A DNA stretch of 64,000 nucleotides from the NCBI GenBank assembly GCA_023417655.1, contig JAEZFD010000072.1, forward strand, positions 62,001 through 126,000, given 5' to 3'. Below are positions 1 through 9,119 of this stretch, piece after piece. The notes under the pieces were generated by a model. It saw only the letters and a list, made by a program, of their open reading frames with translations, was not told the DNA's origin and made no database searches. The position numbers were made by a program, and so were the translations under genes. Source of the stretch: Planctomycetota bacterium (GTDB lineage: Bacteria; Planctomycetota; Planctomycetia; Planctomycetales; Planctomycetaceae). The stretch's first letter is position 1; every line of letters starts with the position of its first letter.

Positions 1-1427
1 ACGTGAGTCGTGTTCTTCTTCGAGTTGAATTCGGATCGATTGCCTTCGTCCAGCATTCGCGGAGTGGTGTTTCCATTGAAGCGAACGTCAAACAGCGGGT
101 CACCGATGTTATCACCGTAGAGATGGATGTGTTCGTTATTAACAGCGATCCCCAGGTTCGTCTCACCGTACATCTTGAATCCGCTGCGAGGGCCGCCCAG
201 ATCAAACCGCAAACCAATCTCTGGACCAGCGATGTGGGACTCGACAGTATTATTCAGTGTCGCGGTGTACTGGTCATACAGCCGCTGGAGTGATGTACTG
301 ACTGGTCGGCCTGTGTAGGTCGTCGTGGATGTTCCCCCGCCGGTACTGGTGGCGGTGAGTCCAGTGATGTTGTAGTTAAACCCGCTGTCAATCCCGCGGA
401 AGTGGAAACCTTCACCGATGTAAGTGTATCTCATCCCGTACAACGTACGGAGTTTGACAGCATCTGTGCGGTACACCGGCTGCTGGTAGATGTTGAAGTT
501 CGCTCCAGCTGCCTGAGTTGTGTTCTTCACACTATACAGAACGTCGTACTTCGCCGTCGAACCGTCTCCGAAGTCGACCCCTTCGAATGGCTCACCGTTG
601 TAGAGGGGGATGTTTCCGTTTGTCGGAGTCAGATTCTGTCCACCCAACTGCAGAGTGAGAGCCTGGTTCACCCGAATTCCATTAATGTACTCAGCTCCTC
701 TGGCGAAGTCTCTTCCACCTTCTCCGCCCCACCACGCTGTTGCAATCACACCGGTGTCGTCTTCATTGAAGAACCCAAGGTTCCCCTTGATCCCGCCGAC
801 GGTTTTTGGTGTTCCTAGAACACTTGTCCCATAGATGGGATAAGCCTTGTCGCTGACGACTGTCACCGCTGTCGTGCTGATTACCGGGTAAGGGAAGATC
901 AGAGGGGACACAGAATAAAAGCCGTTCACCGGCGGAGTGAAGTTCGGGACCGATGGATACAAGCCGCTGTATGGATCGACAGGAACGCCGTTCGGCACGT
1001 TGCGAGCTCCATCCGAGCCGTTCTGGGCATAGGCCGATCCGAATGTCGCGGAGCCTGCATCGGCGTAAACAATCGCCATGGCTTCAATCGAGCCGACGAA
1101 GGTCCGCTTCTGGTTCAGGATCTGGCGGAACCAGAGACCGTTGCTGTTGTAGTGCTGATCCTGCGCGACGTTCCCTGGATGGAACGGGCTGATCTGCGGC
1201 CAGGGTTGAAACTCTGGCGGCGTGGCTTGCGGGTAAAGCACGTTGGGATCGACATAATTGGGACCGGGAACCGGCGCCATTGCTGATCCATAGGCATTTC
1301 CATACCCACCATTCGGCGCGTAAAAATTGGCGTCGCTTGCATCTGGCGTTTGGCCAGACGCGGGGGCATGGATAGCCAGCAGCATCACTGCGCCCGCCAC
1401 GGCTGTCATCCAGGGCTGAATCCGCAT
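1..1427 (-). CDS. Secreted, probable outer-membrane protein (5' part only)
   Basis: Minus-strand reading frame open from an ATG at 1425-1427 to the left edge, about 475 codons, with no stop. The start is supported by AAGGA about nine bases upstream and by a signal peptide: MRIQPW, then a hydrophobic stretch ending in HAPASGQ (cleavage near residue 25). The mature part begins with a Pro/Tyr/Gly/Asn-rich stretch. It then shows many alternating hydrophobic/polar segments with frequent Tyr, Gly and Asn, such as GPEIGLRFDLGG and MYGETNLGIAVNN, as expected for beta-barrel strands. This resembles planctomycete outer-membrane barrel proteins (BBP7-like), but I assign the family only by style. The C-terminus and function cannot be seen. 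Confidence 0.7.
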   Translation of the reverse strand, partial: MRIQPWMTAVAGAVMLLAIHAPASGQTPDASDANFYAPNGGYGNAYGSAMAPVPGPNYVDPNVLYPQATPPEFQPWPQISPFHPGNVAQDQHYNSNGLWFRQILNQKRTFVGSIEAMAIVYADAGSATFGSAYAQNGSDGARNVPNGVPVDPYSGLYPSVPNFTPPVNGFYSVSPLIFPYPVISTTAVTVVSDKAYPIYGTSVLGTPKTVGGIKGNLGFFNEDDTGVIATAWWGGEGGRDFARGAEYINGIRVNQALTLQLGGQNLTPTNGNIPLYNGEPFEGVDFGDGSTAKYDVLYSVKNTTQAAGANFNIYQQPVYRTDAVKLRTLYGMRYTYIGEGFHFRGIDSGFNYNITGLTATSTGGGTSTTTYTGRPVSTSLQRLYDQYTATLNNTVESHIAGPEIGLRFDLGGPRSGFKMYGETNLGIAVNNEHIHLYGDNIGDPLFDVRFNGNTTPRMLDEGNRSEFNSKKNTTH

Positions 1428-1829
1428 CAGTACATCCTTGACTGGCTTGCCAGACACGCTCGTGCGGCTGGCGATCGACGATAAGGAATCCAAAATTCCT
1501 CGCGACCTGATCCCCCGGAATTGACGCTGCATCATGCGGACACGGAGGACGGGTCCCGAGTGAGTTATCGGATCTCCAGTCAGTCAAACTGTACCGATTG
1601 TGTGAGTCATGAGGCGTTTTCCTGTCGTGCTGATTCTATGGCAATTTCTGCCTTTGCTGAAAAGAACGGTTGCACCGGCCATTTTGGTGGGACTTCCGCC
1701 CCTGAACTGGCACAGTCTGCCGTGAGGTGCACCTCGTTCCGGCGAAATCAGCAAATCGGCCTCTTCACATCGGCGGAAACTGGCTGGCTGCCGCGCGACC
1801 ACAGACCCGGACTCCGGCAAAATCGGGCG
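1428..1829. other. Intergenic region, no gene recognised
   Basis: About 400 bases between the start of the truncated barrel-like gene and the end of the DAB operon. It must hold the promoter of the minus-strand gene at 1427. Short open frames exist on both strands but show no conserved motif or ribosome binding site. No clear terminator hairpin is visible after the operon. Confidence 0.5.
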
Positions 1830-3260
1830 TCACGGGTTGGAGGGAGAATGACTGCCATGAGGACTGGCGTTGGGAATGTCATGAGGAACTCCTCTCTGTT
1901 CCACCAGCTCCATCGCGGCCTGATACCGTGAAAGAATGGCTGGCTGCGGGAAGAGTCCGCCTCCAATAAGAAGAAGTGTGACGACGAGCACTGCGACCCG
2001 TTCCCGGGGAAGGATTCTCAGCGAGATCGTCGTGGAGCTTTGCGCTCCGGTGAAGATCCGGAGATAGGCCATCAGAATCGCGATGCCGTTCAGTGCCGAG
2101 GAAATCACCCCAATCACCCCGAGAAACGGTGAGGCCCCGACGACTCCATCGAGAATGAGTTCCCAACTGATGAACCCGACGGTGCCGGGGAACCCGATGC
2201 TCGCCAGGCCGGTGAGCAGAAAGAAGGCGGCGAGCGTCGGCATCTGGCTGTACAGACCCCTGTATTCCTCCAGTGAGAATGGACCGATCCGCGCCTCGAT
2301 GCTTCGCAGGACAAGCCCGAAACCTCCAAGCGCGAGTCCCATCGACAACCACAGAGAGAGTGCACCTGTCAGCACGAGCGGCGTAATCAGATTCAGCCCC
2401 ATCAACACCAGAGCTGACTGGCTCAGGAACAGATAGCTGTAAAACCGTCGGGACTCCTTCTGCACGAGTGCGAGTCCCCCTGCATACACAGCGGTAAATG
2501 CGGCGATGTGAGCCAGACAGCTTAGAAGCCAGTCCGGAGCGGTCGGCAAAAGCAATCGGGTTGCGAGGTAGACACCCGTCATCGGTGCGACAAAAAGGAG
2601 AGAGGTTCCAAAAGTGGCCCGTTGAAACAGGTCAGGGACCCAGGTGTGGAACGGAAACATTCCTGACCGGATGAGAACTCCGACAACCAGTAGGCCCATT
2701 CCCGCAGTCGCTGTCGCGGATGCGGCGGGAAAAGCCGAGACCAGAGCCTGTCCGGCAAATAGGCAGGCGACGCACAATCCCATATGGATTGTATAGATGC
2801 GGGTCGGTTGCCCCCGTTGACGGAGTTCCATCCACGGAGGGACCATCGCCACTGAGGCCAGCGTCAGCAGCATCCACGGTTCCCGACAGGCAAACACTGC
2901 AAGTGCCAGTGACGATCGCCAGAGGAACAAGTCGAAAGAGAACTTCTTTAACTTCGTCCGGAGAGTGGTCAGGGCCTTCAATGTCAGCAGCAGTGAGGTT
3001 AGCACCAAAAGGGGCGCATTCAGATGGTCGATTTCAAGAATGCCCGGCATCCACTGATGAAGCCAACGGTTCTCGAGAACGGGGATCCCCTGCAGCCAGA
3101 GGTCGAGCCAGCCGCCGAGCGTCATCAGCAGTCCGAGGACCGAAACCGCAAGGCAGATGGAACGTGCGGTTTCCGGCTGTCGGGTGTGACGGATGACGAA
3201 TGTTGTGCAGAGCGGGGCCCCAATGGCCACTTCCAGCCAGGGAAAAGAAATGAGGTTCAT
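1830..3260 (-). CDS. NuoM/ND4-like proton-conducting membrane subunit of the DAB operon
   Basis: 476 residues, almost entirely hydrophobic, with around 12-14 predicted membrane helices. It is a member of the NuoL/M/N-MrpA/D family: the stretch GMFPFHTWVPDLFQRA is the conserved loop and helix (lysine in many homologues) of antiporter-like subunits, and GFPGTVGFISWELI resembles the later conserved segment. The ATG at 3260 overlaps the stop of the upstream dabB-like gene by four bases (ATGA), which fixes the start and implies translational coupling. Role by inference: an extra ion-conducting subunit for the DabA/DabB carbon transporter. Classical two-gene DAB systems lack this third component. 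Confidence 0.85.
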   Translation of the reverse strand: MNLISFPWLEVAIGAPLCTTFVIRHTRQPETARSICLAVSVLGLLMTLGGWLDLWLQGIPVLENRWLHQWMPGILEIDHLNAPLLVLTSLLLTLKALTTLRTKLKKFSFDLFLWRSSLALAVFACREPWMLLTLASVAMVPPWMELRQRGQPTRIYTIHMGLCVACLFAGQALVSAFPAASATATAGMGLLVVGVLIRSGMFPFHTWVPDLFQRATFGTSLLFVAPMTGVYLATRLLLPTAPDWLLSCLAHIAAFTAVYAGGLALVQKESRRFYSYLFLSQSALVLMGLNLITPLVLTGALSLWLSMGLALGGFGLVLRSIEARIGPFSLEEYRGLYSQMPTLAAFFLLTGLASIGFPGTVGFISWELILDGVVGASPFLGVIGVISSALNGIAILMAYLRIFTGAQSSTTISLRILPRERVAVLVVTLLLIGGGLFPQPAILSRYQAAMELVEQRGVPHDIPNASPHGSHSPSNP

Positions 3261-4693
3261 GGCTTCTGGTCGTACGTCTGCAGGGACACGTTTGAATGGT
3301 GGGGACTCGAAGGAGCTCCTTGTTGCAGCCAGGAAGCCCATTTTCGCTCAAGTGAATCGCACCAGCGGAAGGTCGAAAGAAACGGATTCACAATCAGACG
3401 GAAAAGCAGCTGATCAAAGAATCCCCGTTCGAGGGCGAGTCGGTAGAGTCGAAGTTGAAGTGAATCGGGAACCGCTTTTTCCCACAGCGAGCGGGGCGCC
3501 GTCAGCCGGGAGCCAATCGCATTCTCAAGCGACCCATAATCATTGAGAAGAGACGGAGCCCGCAGGAACTGCAGCGTTCTCAAGCAGGCGTGGCCCAGCA
3601 GGTGAACCAGAGCAAAGTAGGCAATGGTCTGCCCAATGCTTCCCCCGATGCCAGCGCTGAGGCCGATTTCCGCGATGATCAGTCCGATCTGCGTGAGCGA
3701 AGCGAATGCGAGTGCCGACTTAATGTCGGTTTGAGTTCGTGCGGTCAAAGACGCATACAGCGAGGTTAATAGTCCGAGAACTAGCACGGTGCCCCAGAGC
3801 CAGGGCGTCAGCGTCAGCAGAGGAGAGACTCGTAAGAGGAGATAGGCTCCCAGATGAACTGACAGTGCTCCATAGAAAATGGCACTCGAAGGAGTCGGCC
3901 CTTCCATCGCCCGGGGGAGCCAGCCGGAGAAGGGGATCAGCGCGGATTTACCTGCGGCGGCGATTAAGAGTAAAAGTCCAACGAGCAGACCTGCGCTTGT
4001 GTCAGACACGGGACAGACTCCCTCCGGCCAGGAGTGTGCAGCGGTTCCCGTGAACTTGTCGAAATCACCTTCTCCGGTCAGGTGGTGCATCACCACAGCT
4101 GCGAGCAGGAAGGCGGCATCGGCCACTCGATAGATCATCCAGACGCGGAGAGCATTCCGCACGGGTTCCGGTCTCGTCTGAAAGAAACCAACCAGCAACG
4201 CGGAAGAGAGCCCCACGAGTTCCCAACCGGTGAAGAGCATTTCCACAGTTCCAGCGAGAGCCGTGAGGATCATCCCCGCCTGAAAGATGGAAAAGAGCAG
4301 AAAGAATCGCTGATACCCCGTTTCCCGATGCAGGTAGGTCCTGCCGAAAGCGGCGATGACATCACAGAGAATCAGGATCAGCAGGGAGAAGGGAATCGAA
4401 AGTCGGTCGAAGACCAGTTTGATGTTGTAGTGAAAGTGAAAATGCGGGTCGGGGAGCATGACCCAACTGCCGAGATCGATCGGCACGTGCCGTCGCCCTG
4501 TGATCAGCATGTTGAGCAGCATGCCCAGGCAGGCGACGATTCCGATCAGCCCGGCGATCTGCGTCAGGCGCGAGGTCGTCCGTTCGGACAGACTGCGAGA
4601 GCTGATCGCGCAGAGTCCAAGAACGGCGAGAAGTCCCAATGGGGCAGCGACTGCCGACAGCCCCAGGAGATGATCGATTTGCGTGATGGTCAT
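3257..4693 (-). CDS. dabB: DabB: NuoL-like proton-conducting subunit of the inorganic carbon transporter
   Basis: 478 residues with many membrane helices, of the proton-conducting transporter family. Visible motifs are MLFTGWELVGLSSALLVGF (the glutamate-containing helix typical of NuoL), then the SALIPFSGWLPRAMEGPTPSSA segment with its conserved lysine two turns upstream (GKSALIPFSGWL), and the HLGAYLLLR helix. In characterised DAB systems DabB supplies the membrane ion path that energises DabA. The start ATG overlaps the dabA stop by four bases, and the gene's own stop overlaps the next gene in the same way. The family and its partner are clear; the coupling ion is not readable from sequence. 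Confidence 0.9.
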   Translation of the reverse strand: MTITQIDHLLGLSAVAAPLGLLAVLGLCAISSRSLSERTTSRLTQIAGLIGIVACLGMLLNMLITGRRHVPIDLGSWVMLPDPHFHFHYNIKLVFDRLSIPFSLLILILCDVIAAFGRTYLHRETGYQRFFLLFSIFQAGMILTALAGTVEMLFTGWELVGLSSALLVGFFQTRPEPVRNALRVWMIYRVADAAFLLAAVVMHHLTGEGDFDKFTGTAAHSWPEGVCPVSDTSAGLLVGLLLLIAAAGKSALIPFSGWLPRAMEGPTPSSAIFYGALSVHLGAYLLLRVSPLLTLTPWLWGTVLVLGLLTSLYASLTARTQTDIKSALAFASLTQIGLIIAEIGLSAGIGGSIGQTIAYFALVHLLGHACLRTLQFLRAPSLLNDYGSLENAIGSRLTAPRSLWEKAVPDSLQLRLYRLALERGFFDQLLFRLIVNPFLSTFRWCDSLERKWASWLQQGAPSSPHHSNVSLQTYDQKP

Positions 4694-7600
4694 GTTGTCG
4701 ATCCCTGCGCCGGGCGCTGCTCCAGGGTGGGGGACTCGTCACTCGAACGAATCGAGGCGAATCCCAGGTGCTGACGCCACCCTCGAAACCAGTCGTAGGA
4801 ACTGGCGGCGACGGGTAGCTCTGTTGATTCCGGCGAATACGGAACGAATTCCCCATTTACAAAAGTGAGGATGTTGGAGGAGCCGGGATCCAGCAGCGCC
4901 AGTTGAATCCACCCATTAATCACGTGTTCCCTGATGGAGGGATTTTCTTCCATGATGCCAATCATCGCCTGCGGAGTGGTCTCGATGACGAACAGGATCC
5001 GCATCGGCTCATGGATTTCCACCATCTGCTGAGAGAGCCCTGTCCGCAGATCACTTTGGGCTCCTTCCATCACGCCCAGCAGCGAGACAACATTATGCGG
5101 CAGCTTGTTTCCGCAGCCCCAGCCAATCGGGTCGACAGTTGAGAAGTAGTATTCAAGGTTGATCCCTGCGCAGACGGGGACGGCCGCCTGAAGAATTCGC
5201 GTCAGGATCGAAGATCGTTCGTCATCCTGCATCGGATCATAGGACTGCAGAAAGGACCGTCGATCAAGAAATAGACCGCGTGTTCGCTCTCTGCGTCCGA
5301 CAATGCACAGGGCGTTCGTCGCATGGTTATATTCGGGGCGGACCTGAGCCAAATCTTCCGACCGGCCTTCGACGTGCTTCAACGCCTCCTCCGGCGTCAT
5401 GCTTAAAGCAGCGCTGTCGAACCGGCGACAGCGTTCCAACGCGTTTCGCTGACGTGCTGTCAGAATGGTTTCCTGCAACTGGAGAAATCGTTTGCGGTGC
5501 GAGGTCGGCAGACGGTCGAGGTTGAAGAATTCGACTTCATCATTGCAGGTATTGTGGTATCCCCCGACGAAGCAGGTCCGGTCGGGAATCGAAATTCCCC
5601 GCCGTGCTAACTCAAAACGGACTCGAGGATCGTTGGCCATCTGGCTGACTGCTCGAGCGTTCGGCCCCCCGCGTGATCCTGAACAGGCTCCGCAGTTGTA
5701 CGCCGACGCATGAGGGTTGTTCTGGCTCGAGGAGCCATGCCCCAGCACGAGAATCAGTGGGGCGAACTCTTTTGTCAGTCCGATATCTCGCAGGAGACGT
5801 TCAACGATATTCGCCATCTCCGCGACGGTGAAACCGATCTGATCTTCCTCGGGGCCAGGTTCCTCGGCAGTCCGTTCCAGTCGCAACTGCGTCATTGAGG
5901 GCACGCCCACGATCTGGCCGGCGGCCTCGCGCATGAGAGCGGTGTGACGCGGAAAGAGAATTCGGGAGATCATTGGAATCGAAGCGAGCGGTCCCAGCAT
6001 CGTCGAAAGGACCGCTCCGACGGCGAAGGTGCGTGATCCCAAATGCAGTCCGTGAGACGCCTGACCGAAAACCTTGCGAGCCCGACGTCGCAGCCGGGCG
6101 GAATTCTCCAATGAGAACGGAACATCTTCCTGAACCCAGTGCCGGGGGCGGACAGAGACCGGACAAAGCGGCGTGGCATGGGCTTCGACGGCTCCCTGAT
6201 AGAACATGGCGACCGAGAAGAACCCCGGGGCGCCGAAAGTTTCGAGGTCAGGTGCGATCTCTTCGAGGTGCCGGCGGAATGATTCTTCGCGGTCATCAAT
6301 GCAGCAGATGACCTGTGTTCGTACAGGCTTTTGCGGAGGGTGGGGTGCAGCGGAATGAATACTGACCGCATCCAGTGCCTTGATTCGGTACCGGTGTTCG
6401 AATGCGAGATGCATAATCCGGCGGCGTTCGAAATTGTCGAATTCCGCGATCTCCTGCAACAGGCAATGCCAGTCCGAAGCACTCAATCCAAAAAGAGTCT
6501 CCGGTTTCCAACCGAGATACTGCGCGAGCTGGAAGACGGTGAATGCGCGTTGCATCACGCCGTCCTGATCAGCGCCTGCTCCGTGTCGATCCCCCAGCTG
6601 GGGCAAATCAGCAAGTGTGCCCGTCCAGACCCCCGCGTCCTGTGCCATCCGCTTTAAAACGTGGCAGTCGAGCATCAGTCGGGCTGCGAGGAATTCGAGA
6701 AAAGTGCCCCTTGGTGAAGGCCGGACGACCCGGTCAGTCTGCATTTCCGTCTGCCAGACCATGCCGCTCCAGCCGGGGAGGGCAAGTAACGTCCGTTCAA
6801 GAAACGGTTCTGTTTCTTCAACTGCGATTCCCATACGTTGGAGGCAGTCGTGAATGATCTCGAGAGGCGAACGGCAGAGCGCGGCTTCAGATGCAGCGAC
6901 GCGAGAGAATCCACGGAGTCGCGGATCAACTCCGAGTGAAGTCTGCCCGTAATAGTTCAGAAAGGAATTCAGAAATCCTTGATCGCGGTGAGGGAGCTTC
7001 CATTGGGAAAATCCTTGATCGAGAAAGGCAGAAGTGAATCGAATCAATTCTTCCTGGACGACCTGATCCGCATTTTGGCCGGTCGCGGCCCGCAACCGTT
7101 CTGTTGGACGGACGAATTGAGGCGGTGCCCGGTGAGGGAACCCGTGAGCAGTCACAGCGGCGAGACTAATCCGCCAGATTGAATTCAGGCAGACCTCGAT
7201 CCATCGACTTTCGCCCCAGTTTTCAAGAGCTGATTCAGGGGCATGAAAGCTGAGTTCCTCAAGGAACGGAGCGAGAGGAACCGGCGGCGCCTGATCCAGA
7301 ATCTGACTGTCAGTCTGCAGGCGTTCTCTCTGGAACCAGTGCCGGGTCGCATCGACCATGCGGGTCGTCACTGATTCCGAAACCTGTGGCAGGAATCGAC
7401 GCAAGGCGTCGGTTTCCGCAATCAGCCATTCCAGCTCGGACGCGGTTCCAGTCTGCAGCGGCAACTGCACCATCGAGAGGCGGAGCTCCTGACGAGTGGT
7501 CAGACCGGCGATGGATTCCGACCCCCGTTCGGCCAAGTCGTCGGTCAGAATTCTTTCGAGATCCGTCGACCGAATACGGCCTGTTTTCAGTTTTTCCTGA

Positions 7601-7827
7601 TAGGCTGATTCTGAAAGCAGGGTTTCACAGTGATAGGTCTCCTGGCTGCATCGCAGGGCGTCGAAGAACGACAAGTGTTGCAGAGCGTGAAGCGTGTTAT
7701 GATGGACGAAGACCGAAATCGGGCCCTGCGCCGGCAAGGCGTGGACTGCATGGTGGATCTGATTGAGCAGGTGAGCATCTGAAGAGGCTGCAACAGCAGA
7801 CTCTTCTGCGAGGGCGGGTGAAGCCAT
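4690..7827 (-). CDS. dabA: DabA (DUF2309/UPF0753), carbonic-anhydrase-like subunit of the inorganic carbon transporter
   Basis: 1045 residues and largely soluble. It carries the two conserved zinc-site blocks of DabA: CCIDDREES, giving Cys509 and Asp511, and LGHGSSSQNNP followed by YNCGACSG, giving His697 and Cys712. The 15-residue spacing of His and Cys equals that of the characterised Halothiobacillus protein (His524/Cys539), and the Cys-x-Asp pair matches Cys351/Asp353. DabA is thought to hydrate CO2 to bicarbonate vectorially, driven by DabB. The length is at the long end of the family. It is the first gene of a three-gene operon. In a presumably heterotrophic planctomycete it may serve anaplerotic carboxylation; that is inference. 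Confidence 0.93.
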   Translation of the reverse strand: MASPALAEESAVAASSDAHLLNQIHHAVHALPAQGPISVFVHHNTLHALQHLSFFDALRCSQETYHCETLLSESAYQEKLKTGRIRSTDLERILTDDLAERGSESIAGLTTRQELRLSMVQLPLQTGTASELEWLIAETDALRRFLPQVSESVTTRMVDATRHWFQRERLQTDSQILDQAPPVPLAPFLEELSFHAPESALENWGESRWIEVCLNSIWRISLAAVTAHGFPHRAPPQFVRPTERLRAATGQNADQVVQEELIRFTSAFLDQGFSQWKLPHRDQGFLNSFLNYYGQTSLGVDPRLRGFSRVAASEAALCRSPLEIIHDCLQRMGIAVEETEPFLERTLLALPGWSGMVWQTEMQTDRVVRPSPRGTFLEFLAARLMLDCHVLKRMAQDAGVWTGTLADLPQLGDRHGAGADQDGVMQRAFTVFQLAQYLGWKPETLFGLSASDWHCLLQEIAEFDNFERRRIMHLAFEHRYRIKALDAVSIHSAAPHPPQKPVRTQVICCIDDREESFRRHLEEIAPDLETFGAPGFFSVAMFYQGAVEAHATPLCPVSVRPRHWVQEDVPFSLENSARLRRRARKVFGQASHGLHLGSRTFAVGAVLSTMLGPLASIPMISRILFPRHTALMREAAGQIVGVPSMTQLRLERTAEEPGPEEDQIGFTVAEMANIVERLLRDIGLTKEFAPLILVLGHGSSSQNNPHASAYNCGACSGSRGGPNARAVSQMANDPRVRFELARRGISIPDRTCFVGGYHNTCNDEVEFFNLDRLPTSHRKRFLQLQETILTARQRNALERCRRFDSAALSMTPEEALKHVEGRSEDLAQVRPEYNHATNALCIVGRRERTRGLFLDRRSFLQSYDPMQDDERSSILTRILQAAVPVCAGINLEYYFSTVDPIGWGCGNKLPHNVVSLLGVMEGAQSDLRTGLSQQMVEIHEPMRILFVIETTPQAMIGIMEENPSIREHVINGWIQLALLDPGSSNILTFVNGEFVPYSPESTELPVAASSYDWFRGWRQHLGFASIRSSDESPTLEQRPAQGSTT

Positions 7828-8218
7828 TTGGAGTCAATAATCTGAAACGCTCATCGGATGCACGACATCCCGCCGAACGAACGACTGTGAGACCAGCGAG
7901 TCGACTCCGGTCTGAATGGAGGCCGGATGATCATCGCGATCCGCGATCGACGGTCAGTGCAGAACTGAACGTTAAATAACAGGCGGTGCGCGGCATTATA
8001 CATCGGTCATGCCAGGAAAGTCGCGAAGGTGGTGGCGGTGCCCATCGGTGAGACGAAGTTCATGAGACGTAGGAAATGTGTTGGAAATTCTGCGATGAAA
8101 ACGTCTCAGAGGAGCGGGGGATGGGTTACAAATCTGTTAGGTTTAGCCTTCTTCACGTGACTCGTTCCCGGACAACGCGATTCTTTGTGATCAAAACTCG
8201 GGCTGAGAGGAACTGATC
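7828..8218. other. Divergent promoter region between dabA and the response regulator
   Basis: About 390 bases between two diverging genes, so it should hold promoters for both transcription units. I see no convincing -35/-10 pair. No open frame here has a credible start. GAGAGG about eight bases before the GTG at 8219 serves the response regulator. Confidence 0.5.
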
Positions 8219-8944
8219 GTGAGCCAGACTTGGGAAGTGAGAGATTCCGCTGCTGTCGCAGATCCAAATGCGATGCAGGTTCTGCTGGTTGAAGATGATC
8301 AAATGTTAGGGCGAGCAATCGCCCGCGGGCTGGAAGACGCGCAGAATCACTGCACATGGATTCGCAGTGGTCAGAAGGTCTTCGAACTTTTGAAAATGGA
8401 TCACTTCCATGTAATCGTTCTCGATTTGATGCTGCCGGATATTTCTGGAATCGAGGTTCTGGAACGAATTCGGGCTCTCGGAAATCAGACTCCTGTTCTG
8501 ATCCTGACAGCAATGGGATCGGTTCAGGATCGGGTCGTCGGACTGGAAGGGGGAGCGGATGACTATATGGTCAAGCCGTTCGCCCTGCCGGAACTGCTGG
8601 CCCGCCTGAAAGCGATTACCCGCCGGACCCAGAAGACCCCCTCGCAACATCTGAGAGTCGGGCCAATTTCCCTCGACGTCTCGACCCGTCGCTTTTTCCG
8701 GGACGGGAAAGAAGTGGATCTGACTCCGACCGAGGCAGGTCTGCTTGAATTTCTGATGCGCCATGCCGATCAGGTCGTCACCCGCCGCATGCTGTGCGAG
8801 CACCTGTGGGAATCCGACTGGGAAGGTGTGACAAATGTCATCGAAGTCCATATCAACCGCTTGCGGGGAAAGATGGACCGCGACTTCGACAAGCATCTGA
8901 TCCAGACCGTGCGTGGGCGTGGATATGTGCTGAGAGTCTCCTGA
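8219..8944 (+). CDS. OmpR/PhoB-family response regulator
   Basis: 241 residues. An N-terminal receiver domain (about 20-135) has the acidic pair Asp26/Asp27, phospho-acceptor Asp69 in VLDLMLPD and the conserved lysine in YMVKPF. A C-terminal winged-helix DNA-binding domain (about 145-240) follows, with LTPTEAGLLEFL and the ending VRGRGYVLR. The GTG start at 8219 is chosen because GAGAGG lies at the right distance. A later ATG at 8273 would remove 18 residues that do not belong to the receiver fold and remains possible. It is followed 175 bases later by its likely partner kinase and is divergent from the DAB operon. The signal and targets are unknown. Confidence 0.92.
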   Translation: MSQTWEVRDSAAVADPNAMQVLLVEDDQMLGRAIARGLEDAQNHCTWIRSGQKVFELLKMDHFHVIVLDLMLPDISGIEVLERIRALGNQTPVLILTAMGSVQDRVVGLEGGADDYMVKPFALPELLARLKAITRRTQKTPSQHLRVGPISLDVSTRRFFRDGKEVDLTPTEAGLLEFLMRHADQVVTRRMLCEHLWESDWEGVTNVIEVHINRLRGKMDRDFDKHLIQTVRGRGYVLRVS

Positions 8945-9119
8945 TTTCCTGAACGATCCTGCTGACCGCGATTCGCTTCCGTCCTATTGAAGGAATCGGG
9001 AACAGGGGCGACCATACTCGGTGACCGAGCGCATTTCGGGTTGAGTATCCGGGCGCCGGCTGAGCGTCGCAGCTGCGGGACGCAGTGGTCAGTTTTCATC
9101 AGGTGGCTTCAGGTGAGGC

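Noticed and set aside
1084..1587. A 167-codon minus-strand frame overlapping the barrel-like gene
   Set aside because: It lies out of frame with the signal-peptide-bearing gene that stays open to the window edge.
1584..1820. A 78-codon minus-strand frame upstream of the barrel-like gene
   Set aside because: Arg/Ser/Gly-rich with no motif or ribosome binding site; looks like chance in GC-rich DNA.
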